From Palsa-506 sp963709075 (lineage in GTDB: Bacteria > Actinomycetota > Actinomycetes > Streptosporangiales > Streptosporangiaceae), in NCBI GenBank assembly GCA_963709075.1, contig CAVPUY010000004.1, positions 1 to 64,000 of the forward strand: a stretch of DNA of 64,000 nucleotides. Direction: 5' to 3'. The notes below the pieces were generated by a model, which saw nothing but the letters and a program-made list of their open reading frames with translations, did not search any database and had not been told where the DNA came from. A program made the position numbers and the translations under genes. Shown here one piece after another: positions 22,548-35,272 of this stretch (its first letter is position 1; each line of letters begins with the position of its first letter).

Positions 22548-22585
22548 GGACCCGGCAGCCGGGGCCCGCGCCAAGCAGGAACCCA

Positions 22586-22844
22586 TGCTGCACCAGCTGG
22601 CTCGGTCGCCGCGGACCTGCCCTGCCGGACCGATCCGGAATTTCTTCGCGGAGAGGCCCGAGGATGTGGAGCGGGGCAAGGCCATGTGCCGCGGCTGCCC
22701 GCTGCGCTCGCAGCTGCCTGGCCGGCGCGCTGCAGCGCGGCCGAGCCGTTCGGCGTCTGGGGCGGCGAACTGCTGCTGCGCGGCAGTGGTCATCCCGTCA
22801 AGCGACCCGCGCGGGCGGCCGCGGCGAGCCAGGTGGCCGCCTGA
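22586..22844 (+). CDS. whiB7: WhiB family regulator of WhiB7 type, frameshifted
   Basis: A [4Fe-4S] Wbl protein can be read: PCRTDPEF (first Cys), FFAERPEDVERGKAMCRGCP with the CxxC pair, LRSQ then CLAGAL (fourth Cys in another frame), and the FGVWGGELLLRG turn motif that contacts the principal sigma factor. The C-terminal tail reads PRGRPRRA in one frame, an AT-hook (RGRP) that is diagnostic for WhiB7, and QVAA with stop 22844 in another. Breaks lie near 22610, 22645, 22730 and 22795. WhiB7 with sigma A activates intrinsic antibiotic-resistance genes. The start is uncertain; ATG 22586 is the best candidate. Confidence 0.65.
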
Positions 22845-23056
22845 ACCAGCCCCGGGAGATCTGGCCGCTCTAGCAGCAGCCGGCTCCTAGCGCCGTGGTT
22901 CACCCGTCTTGCTGGTGGCGTCGAACCAAAGGCTGCGCGGGGAGCGGGCCAGCCAGACTGGACGGGCGGGCCAGCCAGCACTGCCCGGGCCTACCGCCAC
23001 CCGGCGGCGGTCATCCTGCGAGCGGAGCGCTGCAGGTCGACCGGACCCGCACGCTG

Positions 23057-23875
23057 ATGACCGGCATCGTGTTCGGTCGATGTCGCCGCGCTGGCACGAC
23101 GGGCGTCTGTGGTTCTCCGACTGGGGCGCGCAGGATCATCGCCGTCGACCCCGAGGGCAGGGCGAGGAGCCGTCCGCGTGCGCCGTCGTTCCCGATGTGC
23201 ATCGACTGGCTGCCGGACGGACGTCTGCTCGTCGTCTCGTCCAGCACAGGGCGCTGCTGCGCAGGAGCCCGACGGCTCGCTGGCGATCCATGCCGACCTG
23301 AGCGGCCTGTCCACCACCTGGGGAATGAGATCGTCGCGGATGGCCGCGGCAACGTCTACGTCAACGGGGCCGGCTTCGACCTGATGGCCGGCGCGAGTTC
23401 GCCCCGGGACCATCGCGCTGGCCACCGCCGACGGCTCGGTCCGGCAGGTGGCCGACGACATCGCCTTCCCCAACGGAATGGCGGTGACGCCGGACAACTC
23501 GACGCTGATCATCGCGGAGTCCTACGGCAGGCGGCTGACCGCCTTCGACATCGCGGCCGACGGCGGCCTGTCCAGCCGCCGGGTGTGGGCTGACCTCGGC
23601 GATGGCGTGCCGGACGGCATCTGCCTGGATGCCGAGAACGCGGTCTGGTACCGGACGTCCCCAACAAGCGGTGCGTGCGCGTCCGCGAGGGCGGCGAGGT
23701 ACTGCAGACGATCGCGCTCGACCGTGGCTGCTTCGCCTGCATGCTCGGCGGCCGGGACAGGCAGCACCCTGTTCATCGTCGCGACCGAGTGGCACGGGCC
23801 GCGGGCATGACCAGCGGGCCGCGGACCGGCCAGGTGCTCACCGCGCCTGCGCCCGCGCCTGGCCGCGGCCGGCCT
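23057..23875 (+). CDS. SMP-30/gluconolactonase/LRE family protein, frameshifted
   Basis: A six-bladed beta-propeller lactonase is recognisable: MTGIVFG then SPRWHDGRLWFSDWGAQ (metal-binding first blade), IIAVDPEGRA, CIDWLPDGRLLVVSSSTG, LSGLSTTWGNEIVADGRGNV, IAFPNGMAVTPDNSTLIIAE with SYGRRLTAFDI, GVPDGICLDAENAVW (metal Asp) and a final FIVATEWHGP. Breaks are near 23080, 23140, 23265, 23325, 23400, 23655, 23755 and 23805, so only the order of motifs is secure. The end near 23875 is approximate. The family hydrolyses sugar lactones using a divalent cation. Confidence 0.65.
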
Positions 23876-24012
23876 AGCCAGGCCATCGTCCCTCCGGCCA
23901 GGCCACGCCCGTTGCCGCCGCGCGCGCGGCCGGCCCGGCAGCACCCGCCGCCGCGGGCCGGACCCGGCAGGAACTGCCGTCCGGCAGCGAACCGCGCAGC
24001 AGCAACTGCCCG

Positions 24013-24779
24013 TCACAGGGTGTAGGAGGTTCCCTCGTTGCCGAGCGCCGACCCGGCAGCGGAATCGGCGAGCGCGCGAGTACCCGCGGCCGCATACCAG
24101 AGCGTGACCGCGGCCATCACGGCCGCCACGGCGACCGCAATGGCCCTGGCCGAGAAGATGTCGGCAGCCAGGCTGCCGCCGAGCACGCCCGCGAACCCCA
24201 GCTCGGCCCCGATGCCGAACATCGTGACGCCGCCGCCGGGATGGCCGATCGCCTGTCTGCGGCGATCGCCCTGGCCTTTGCTGGCATCTTAAGCCGCGCG
24301 TCTTCGCGCAGCCTCGCCCGCGCGCCCGGCGGCGCCGTCAGCTCCGTGTCCCGGCAGCAGCTCGATGTCGGCGACACCGGACACGGTCACGCGACGCCGG
24401 CTTCCGCGATGATCGGCGTCTGCCCGGCCGCCGCGCCGCCCTGGACGACCCTGCCGCGGCGGACGCCGCCGGGGCTGGCTGCGCCGGCCGCCGTGACCGT
24501 GAGGTCCTTGCTGACGGCGATCGTGCTCCCGGCCGCCACGGTGATCGCGGTGCCGGCCGCGGCCAGCGCGATCTGCTCGCCGCTGACGGTGATCGCGCTG
24601 CCGGTCGGAACCGAGACACTGGCACCGGCCGGCAGGACGCGCTCTCGCTGGCCGTTGACTTCTCGCTCGGCACCGCCAGGAAATGTCATATCCGCCCCGG
24701 CGGGCACCTTGATCGTGCAGCGGCCAGGACCCCGGCCTGCCCGCCGCAAGGTTATAGATGCGGCGCCGGGGATCGTCAA
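24013..24779 (-). CDS. Hypothetical protein with beta-repeat N-terminus and C-terminal membrane helix, frameshifted
   Basis: The TTG start at 24779 overlaps the TGA of the upstream gene (TTGA). The first 100 residues are repetitive and beta-prone: CTIKVPAGADMTFPGG, SVSVPTGSAITVSGEQIALA, TAITVAAGSTIAVSKDLTVT. After breaks near 24395, 24340 and 24245 the protein continues with ARARLREDARLKMPAKARAI and MFGIGAELGFAGVLGGSLAA, then a hydrophobic segment AIAVAVAAVMAAVTLWYAAA, ending NEGTSYTL at 24013. No family recognised. It looks like a membrane-anchored protein with a repeated beta domain, coupled to another membrane protein. Confidence 0.45.
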
Positions 24780-25169
24780 GGGTGACCGCGGAAAATCGCA
24801 TTAAATACACCGAAAGCTAGCGGTGCGGCGACAACCATCGAGCCGCAGGCGGCAATCAGCATGGCGTAGCGGTCGAGCTGGACCCCCGGCAGGAACGACT
24901 TGATCGCGCCGGCCGCGGTAAAAATCCCGGCGATGGCTGTCCCGACAGCGGCAATATTCGTCGCCCAGCCCCGGAGAAAGCCCAGCGCGGAAGCCGCGGA
25001 ATGGCCGGAGCAGGAATCCCCCGACGACCGGGACAACCCGTTGCTCATGCGGCCGGAAGGCCCGGAATCCGATGAGCACCCCGAGCACCATGGCCATGGC
25101 AGCCGCGTAGATAAGCAGTATCCAAAAGTACTGTGACCTGGTAACAAACCGGTCCAAGCCAGGTAGCAT
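24776..25169 (-). CDS. Small membrane protein, frameshifted
   Basis: ATG at 25169 starts MLPGLDRFVTRSQYFWILLI, followed by a first helix YAAAMAMVLGVLIGF, then after one break near 25000 WATNIAAVGTAIAGIFTAAG and a last helix LIAACGSMVVAAPLAFGVFN, ending IFRGHP at 24776. About 131 residues with three or four membrane segments. Its stop overlaps the start of the beta-repeat protein, so the two are translated together and probably act together at the membrane. Family unknown. Confidence 0.5.
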
Positions 25170-25878
25170 CGATGATGTGTCGCACTTGATTCGCAGCCTT
25201 TCCGGCGGGCCGGGCTGGCGCACCGCGAACGGGACTGCTAAGTACCGGGGCATGCCGCAGGAACGCGTCCACCTGGTACATCGATCACAAGCAGGCAGCC
25301 ATGGCCCCGGTCCACCAGGACCGCGGCATGCCATACTCTCGGCGATTGCCGGGCGAAGCGCAGGAGCGTTCGCCGCGGCGGACGCCGCCGCGGGCGGCTT
25401 CCCGAGCATGTGCTGATGAGCACCGGGACTTTCCCCAGTAACACAACCGCAAAAAGCGGTGCGATCGCCCGACACCTCATTCTGCCCCCCGCTCGACCGC
25501 GGTCGCCCCACGCAGGAAAGAATCGCAAAGGTCCCGGCATGCGTCAAGACGGTTTTTTGACCAGGTTCCGCGGCGGCGGCAGCAGCACCGGCCGGAAGAT
25601 CCGGGTTGCCGGGAGACGGGGGAGTTTGTCCGTAATGTCTCTCTGCGGCCAAGGCCGCGGCGCCGCCGGCGGCCTGGCGGGCGGCGGCTGGCCCAGGACC
25701 GCCAGCGGAGCCCTGAGCCGGCGGCCGGCCCCCCCCGCGGGGGGGGGCGCGCGGAAGCAGGCTGACCGCAAAAGCGTTAGGACGCCAGGGACTTCCCGAC
25801 CATCCTTGTTGTGTACCCCGCGCCGCCAGCCAGCCGCCCGCCTGGAGACTGCCGCCTTGACATCCTCGCTCTGCCCAG
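25170..25878. other. About 700-base region without a recognisable gene
   Basis: Long ORFs cross this region on both strands, but all are low-complexity A/R/P/G frames with no family motif and no ribosome site. It contains an 8-C/GC/8-G palindrome (listed separately). The rightward hrpA promoter and the leftward promoter for the membrane-protein pair must lie here; I could not place either. Confidence 0.4.
25729..25747. repeat. Poly-C/poly-G palindrome
   Basis: Eight C (25729-25736), GC, then nine G (25739-25747) form a perfect 18-base palindrome. Such homopolymer runs are unusual even in this GC-rich DNA and are prone to slippage and base-calling error. Confidence 0.8.
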
Positions 25879-28800
25879 GTGCGAGCCCGCCTGCCCGGCG
25901 TGATGCTGCGCGACCAGCGGCGGCTACCGCGAGGCGCGGCCGGGCGGCCGCCGGGCTGCGCGACGCCGGGGCGCGCGAACAGGCCATCGGCCGGATCCTC
26001 GCCGAGCTGGCCGCGGCAGAGGCCCGGGTCGAGGCGCGCCGGCGCGCGCGTGCCCGCCATCTGCTATCCGCCGGAGCTTCCGGTCAGCCAGCTGAAGGAC
26101 GAGATCGCCGAGGTCATCCGCGATAACCAGGTGGTGATCATCGCTGGCGAGACCGGCTCAGGCAAGACCACGCAGCTGCCGAAGATCTGCCTGGAGCTCG
26201 GCCGCGGCATCACCGGCCAGATCGGCCACACCCAGCCCCGCCGGATCGCGGCCCGACCGTCGCCGAGCGGATCGCCAGCGAACTCGGCGCCGGGCTCGGC
26301 ACGGCAGTCGGTTACAAGGTGCGCTTCACCGACGCCGCCGGCGACGACACCCTGATCAAGATGATGACCGACGGCATCCTGCTGGCCGAGATGCAGCGGC
26401 GACCGGCAGCTGCTGAGCTACGACACGCTGATCATCGACGAGGCACACGAGCGCAGCCTGAACATCGACTTCATCCTGGGATACCTGAAGCGGTACTCCC
26501 AGCCGGCCTGACCTGAAAGTCATCATCACCTCGGCCACCATCGACCCGGAGCGCTTCAGCATGCATTTTGCCGGAGGCGAATCGGGCAAGCAGAGGCGAG
26601 GCGAATGGGCGAGGCGAAGCAGGCAGAAACGCCGGAGGCGAATCAGTAAGCAGAGCGCCGGAGGCGAATCGGGCAGGGGGGGGGGGGGGCGAATGAGGCA
26701 GCACGGCCGGAGGCGGCGGCAGCAGAGCGCCGGAGGCGAATCAGGCAAGCACCGTGCAGGAGCGCCGGTGATCGAGGTGTCCGGGCGGACCTACCCGGTC
26801 GAGGTGCGCTACCGGCCGCTGGACGACCCCGGCGAACCCGTTAAGGAATCAAGAGATCAGGTCCAGGGCATTTGTGATGCGGTAGCGGAGCTGATCGCGG
26901 CTGGCCCTGGGGACATCCTCGTGTTCCTCAGCGGCGAGCGGGAGATCCGGGATGCCGCGATGCGCTGGCCGGGCCGGATGACCTCGATGTGCTGCCGCTC
27001 TACGCCCGGCTGTCAGCCGCCGAGCAGCACCGGGTGTTCCAGCCGCACCACGGCGGCGGGTGGTGCTGGCCACGAATGTCGCGGAGACCTCGCTGACCGT
27101 GCCCGGCATCAAGTACGTGATCGACCCGGGTACCGCGCGGATCTCCCGGTACAGCCAGCGGACGAAGGTCCAGCGGCTGCCGATCGAGCGGATCTCCCAG
27201 GCCTCGGCCAACCAGCGCAAGGGCCGGTGCGGGCGCACCTCGGACGGCATGTGCGTCCGGCTCTACAGCGAGGAGGACTTCGCCTCGCGGCCGGAGTTCA
27301 CCGACCCGGAGATCCTGCGCACTCACCTGGCCTCGGTCATCCTGCGGATGGCCGCGCTCGACCTCGGCGAGGTGGCCGACTTCCCGTTCATCGACCCGCC
27401 GGACTCCCGGAACATCGCGGACGGCATCCGGCTGCTGGAGGAGCTCGGCGCGGTCTCGCCGGGCCGCGGCGGGCCCCGGCTGACCGGCGCGGGCCGCAAG
27501 CTGGCCCGGCTCCCGGTGGACCCGCGGCTCGGCCGGATGATCCTGGAGGCCGACCGGAACGGCTGCGCCCGCGAGGTGCTGATCATCACCGCGGCCCTGT
27601 CCATCAACGATCCCAGGGAGCGGCCAGCGGAGTACCGCGAGGCGGCGGATGCCATGCATGCCCGCTTCGCCGAGCCGGGATCGGACTTCCTCGCGTTCCT
27701 CAACCTGTGGGAGTACCTGCGCGACCGGCAGCGCGAGCTGTCCTCATCCGCGTTCCGCCGGCTGTGCCGCCGCGAGTACCTGCACTACCTGCGGGTGCGC
27801 GAATGGCAGGACGTGTACGGGCAGCTCCGGCAGGCGGCCCGGGACCTCGGCACCGGCACCGGGCGCGATCGCGGCGCAGCGGCGGCCGCTTCCCGGCACG
27901 CCGGCCGCGGACCGGGCACGCCGGGCGGCACCGGCGGAGCCCGGGCGGCGGGCGCTTCCCGGCGGAGCTCGCCGACCGGGTGCACATGTCGCTGCTGGCC
28001 GGGCTGCTGTCGCACATCGGCATGCAGGACACCACCGCGATCCGGGCCAGGGCGGGAAGCGGCGGCCGCTGACCGAGTTCGCCGGGGCACGCGGCGCCCG
28101 TTTCGCGATCTTCCCTGATTCCGTGCTGGCGCGGAAGCCGCCGCCGTGGGTGGTCGCTGCCGAGCTGGTCGAGACGTCCCGGCTGTGGGCCAGGGTCGGC
28201 GGCGCGGATCGAGCCCGAATGGGCGGAGCCGCTCGCCGCGCACCTGGTCCGGCGCACCTACAGCGAGCCGCACTGGGACGCGCAGCGCGGCGCGGCGATG
28301 GCGTCCGAGAAGGTCACGCTGTACGGGCTGCCGATCGTGGCGGCGCGGCAGGTCAGCTACGGGCGGATCGACCCGGCGGCGGCGCGCGAGCTGTTCATCC
28401 GCGGCGCGCTGGTCGAGGGCGACTGGGATACGCATCACCAGTTCTTCCAGCGGAACCAGCGGCTGCTCGACGAGGCGGCGGATCTGGAGCGCCGGGCCCG
28501 GCGGCGCGGCATCGTCGCCGACGACGCTGACCTGTTCGAGTTCTACGACCGGCGGATACCTGCGGACGTGACATCCGCCCGGCATTTCGACGCCTGGTGG
28601 AAGAAGGCCCGGGCAGCCGACCCGGAACTGCTGACGTTCTCCCCCGCGGACCTCGTCGGCCCGGCTGCCGAGCGAGATCCGGCCGGCTGACTATCCCGGC
28701 AGCTGGGGCGAGCTCCCGCTGTCGTACGAGTTCGCTCCGGCGAGCCGGCTGACGGGGTGACCGTGGACATCCCGCTGGCGACGCTCAACCAGGTGGACGG

Positions 28801-30030
28801 CGATGAGTTCAGCTGGCAGGTGCCCGGCCTGCGCGAGGAGCTGGTGACCGAGCTGATCCGGTCGCTGCCCAAGCAGCTGCGCCGGGCCTTCGTGCCCGCG
28901 CCGGAGACGGCCCGCGCCGTGGCCCCCGGCTGGAGCCGCGCGCGGCGACCTGCTGGACGCGCTGGCGGCGGAGCTCGGCCGCCTCGGCGGCGCTGCGATC
29001 CCGCGCTCGGCGTTCGACCTGTCCCGGCTGCCCGCGCACCTGGGATCGGGTTCCGGGTGGTCGACGACTGGCCGGGTGGTCGCGGCCGGCAAGGACCTGG
29101 CCGCGCTGCGGCGAGAGCTGCGGCCCCGGCTGGCAGCGGCGCTCGCCGACGCGGCAGGCGGCATCACCCGCACCGGGCTCAGGGACTGGGACATCGGCTC
29201 GCTGCCCCGGGTGTTCACGCCACGGGCAGGTCCGGGCCTACCCGGCGCTGGCGGACGCCGGCGACTCGGTGCGACGTCCGGCTGTTCGAGACCGAGGCCG
29301 AGGCCGCCGAGGCGATGCGGCTGGGCACCCGCCGCCTGCTGCTGATCCAGGTGCCCGGCTGGCGCGCGTCGGTCGCCAGCCGGCTGCCGGTCGCGCCAAG
29401 CTGGCGATGAGCAGGCACCCTTACCCGAGCGCCGACGCGCTGCTGGCGGACTGCGCGGCATGCGCGGCCGATCAGGTGATCGCGGACGCGCGGCGGCCCG
29501 GCCTGGGATGCCGAGGCTTCGCGCGGCTGCTCGCGGCGGCCCGGGCCGAGCTGGCCGCGATGACGGCCAGCGTGGTCAGCGCGGTCGCGCGGGTCCTGGC
29601 GGAGGCGCACGAGGCCGAGGCCGGGCTCGGTCGCGCCGCCAGCCCGGCAATGGCGGCGGCGTTCGCGCGACATGCGCGCCCAGCTGGCCGCGCTTGATCT
29701 ATCCGGGGTTTATCGCCGATACCGGCGCGCGGCGGCTGCCCGACCTGGCGCGTTACCTGCGGGCCATCGGCCGGCGGCTGGAGAAGGCGCCGCTGGATCC
29801 GGGCCGGGACGCCGCCCGGATGGCGGTCGTGCACCGGGTGACCGACGCCTACCGGCAGGCGCATGGCCGAGCCTTCCGGCCAGGCCGGCTGCGGCAGCCG
29901 CGGCGATGTCCGGGCGGTGCGCTGGATGATCGAGGAGCTGCGGGTCAGCCTCTTCGCCCAGGCGCTCGGCACGCCCGTCCCGGTTTCCGAGCAGCGGATC
30001 CTGGCGGCACTTGACCGGCTGGCCCGCTGA
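25879..30030 (+). CDS. hrpA: ATP-dependent RNA helicase HrpA, frameshifted and carrying an internal repeat insertion
   Basis: A DEAH-box helicase of about 1,300 residues. In order: ELPVSQLKDEIAEVIRDNQV, Walker A IIAGETGSGKTTQLPKICLE, TQPRRIAAR, DEAH box LIIDEAHERSLNIDFILGYL, SATIDPERFSMHF, EVSGRTYPVEVRYRPLD, LVFLSGEREIRD, ATNVAETSLTVPGIKYVIDP, SQASANQRKGRCGRTSDG and FIDPPDSRNIADGIRLLEEL. A C-terminal DUF3418 part follows (VTLYGLPIVAARQVSYGRID, DWDIGSLPRVFT) up to LAALDRLAR at 30030. Frameshifts occur near 26040, 26255, 26400, 26505, 26960, 27050, 27860-28070, 28200, 28690, 28945, 29050, 29220, 29270, 29395, 29660 and 29890. The insertion at 26569-26758 is listed separately. The N-terminal start (GTG 25879 or slightly upstream) is uncertain. 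Confidence 0.85.
26569..26758 (+). repeat. Repeat-rich insertion inside hrpA with a 14-G run
   Basis: HrpA homologues run directly from the SMHF segment to APVIEVSGRTYP; here about 190 bp intervene. GCCGGAGGCGAATC occurs four times (from 26570, 26631, 26657 and 26729), with decayed copies between, and GGCAAGCA or CAGAGC spacers. A run of 14 G fills 26676-26689. In the given sequence the insert keeps one frame open with its 3' flank, encoding SAGGESGK-type repeats. Confidence 0.7.
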
Positions 30031-30131
30031 CCGGGCCAGCGACCATGCCGGGCGGGTTCCGCGCTGATGGATGCCGGGGTGAGCCGGGATGCGGACTGGC
30101 TGCCGGTATCCGCGGGAAATGTCCAGCTGGA

Positions 30132-30631
30132 TCACGTGCCGGACGTGATTCCGGTGTAGGTCCAGCGCATCCGCGCGTAGTACCGCGTGCCGCCAGGGCA
30201 GCCTCCACCCGGCTCAGCTGGACCTGCACCCGGAATCGCCGATACGGGCACTGGTAGACGGGCAGCGCGCAGCCGGGCTGTTGAAGGTGCAGGTCGCCGT
30301 CCGCCTGCGCGGCGGCAGCGGTCCAGCTCAGCCACCTCAGCGCGCTGGCGTACGGCGCGCCGCCCTCGCCGACGTAGATCACGGCGGGCCGCACCTGGCC
30401 GCGGTGCCAGCCCGGCGACCTGCGAGTACACCACGGGCAGCGCGGCGGGCGGGCTGGATGCACCGGCAGGGCTAGCGGCCCCGGCCGGGACGGCGGCCGG
30501 CCCGGGCCGGCCGCGGCAACGGTGCCGGAGCGGCCGGCTAGGACGGCGATGACCACGGCGGTCACGACGAGCGCGGCGGCTGCCGTCAGCGCGAGCACCG
30601 CGCCGGTGCCGCCGGGCCAACGGGACGCGGC

Positions 30632-30635
<4 letters not shown>
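30132..30635 (-). CDS. Secreted or membrane-anchored hypothetical protein, frameshifted
   Basis: The start ATG at 30635 gives MSRVPLARRHRRG, followed after a break near 30600 by a strong hydrophobic segment LALTAAAALVVTAVVIAVLA, a signal anchor. The mature part contains RPAVIYVGEGGAPYASALRW and LHLQQPGCALPVYQCPYRRF, with two cysteines, and ends YYARMRWTYTGITSGT at 30132. About 168 residues. The start overlaps the metH stop region by 4 bases on the same strand (ATGA), so it is probably translated after metH. Family not recognised. Confidence 0.5.
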
Positions 30636-34334
<3,699 letters not shown>

Positions 34335-34345
34335 TGCTCGCGAAT

Positions 34346-34416
34346 GGAGGCGCCCTTCGGCAACGCAGCCCGGGCCGAGCGTGGCGGGCGGAGCCCGTTG
34401 CAGCGCCTCTCGGCCT
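34346..34416 (-). promoter_or_regulatory. S-adenosylhomocysteine (SAH) riboswitch upstream of metH
   Basis: On the metH strand the leader reads GCCGAG, then AGGCGC TGCAAC, a GGGC-TCC-GCCC hairpin, GCCACGCTCGGC, and finally GGGCGCCTCC just before the gene. The 7-bp P1 helix GAGGCGC/GCGCCTC is perfect, the pseudoknot GCCGAG/CTCGGC is perfect, and GCTGCAAC and GCCAcGCTCGG match the conserved SAH-riboswitch core. It begins 12 bases before the start codon. SAH aptamers are known upstream of ahcY, metH and metF and switch the gene on when SAH accumulates. Confidence 0.85.
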
Positions 34417-34590
34417 GGAGACCCAAGAATACCGGAAGACGGCGAGCTGGCCAGCGGCATGCCTGCGCCCTACCAGGCCGGGGCCTGCAGTTCACAACCG
34501 AAAACACCGCTTTTTAACGGGATCGTCCCGCTCAGCGCGGCCCCGATATAGCCTCTTCTTTTCCCGGCATGAGGCTGGAGGCGGTCCCTG

Positions 34591-35253
34591 ATGTCGCTGG
34601 AGATCAAGCGGTTGCACCTGGCCCGGCTCACCGTCCCGGGCGGCGGCGACTGGCCGGTGCACGGTTTCGTGGTGACTCATCCGGGCGGCGCGGTCCTGGT
34701 GGACACCGGCGTCGGCGGCCCCGGCCAGCTGCTCAGCGACTGGCGCGTGGTCAACCGGTCGGCGGCAGATGCGCTCGCCGAGCTGGACATGACCCCGGCC
34801 GACATCGGCCTGGTGATCAACACCCACCTGCACTTCGACCACTGCGGCCAGAATGCGGTGTTCCCCCACGCCGCCTGCTATGTCCAGCGTGCGGAACTGG
34901 AGCGCGCGAAGGTCGAGGCGGCAGACCTGTACGACTGGTTCGGCTTCATGAACGCGCGGTTCGAGCTGCTCGACGGCGACGCCGAGGTGCTGCCTGGGCT
35001 GAAGGTGATCACGACTCCCGGGCACACCGTGGGCCATCAGTCGGTCGTCGTCCAGTCCGCGGACGGCGAGTCCGACCTGCTCATCGGGGACGCCGCCTAC
35101 ACGCCGCGGCAGTACTCCGCACCGGATGCCGGGAAGCTGCCGCCCGGCCAGGCCACCGACCTGGCGGCCTGGCGGGGCTCAGTACGGCGGATCCAGTCGA
35201 TCAGCCCGGGCCGGGTGCACTTCTGCCACCACACGGACGTCATCCACTCCTGA
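34591..35253 (+). CDS. MBL-fold metallo-hydrolase, N-acyl homoserine lactonase-like
   Basis: Intact, 220 residues. The metal motif NTHLHFDHCGQNAVF (HxHxDH, about residue 72) is followed by TPGHTVGHQSVVV (third His), LLIGDAAYTPRQY (bridging Asp) and a final HFCHHTDVIHS. The N-terminus IKRLHLARLTVPGG and VLVDTGVGGPGQ fit the AttM/AiiA branch of the fold, which opens lactones such as acyl-homoserine lactones. GGAGG lies 9-13 bases before the ATG. Whether the substrate is a quorum signal or another lactone is unknown. It converges on the amidohydrolase gene 20 bases away. Confidence 0.8.
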   Translation: MSLEIKRLHLARLTVPGGGDWPVHGFVVTHPGGAVLVDTGVGGPGQLLSDWRVVNRSAADALAELDMTPADIGLVINTHLHFDHCGQNAVFPHAACYVQRAELERAKVEAADLYDWFGFMNARFELLDGDAEVLPGLKVITTPGHTVGHQSVVVQSADGESDLLIGDAAYTPRQYSAPDAGKLPPGQATDLAAWRGSVRRIQSISPGRVHFCHHTDVIHS

Positions 35254-35272
35254 ACGCCCGCCGCTCCCGGCC

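Noticed and set aside
24801..26060. 419-codon leftward frame across the gap before hrpA
   Set aside because: Only its last third, from the MLPGLDRF methionine, looks like protein; the rest is low-complexity and crosses the C8/G9 tract.
26570..26765. CRISPR-like array in hrpA repeats
   Set aside because: Repeats are only 14 bp, spacers are irregular and themselves decayed repeats, and no cas gene is near.
34335..34590. Cobalamin or SAM riboswitch before metH
   Set aside because: No B12-box (GCCACTG) or SAM-I/SAM-II core is visible; the helices match the SAH aptamer instead.
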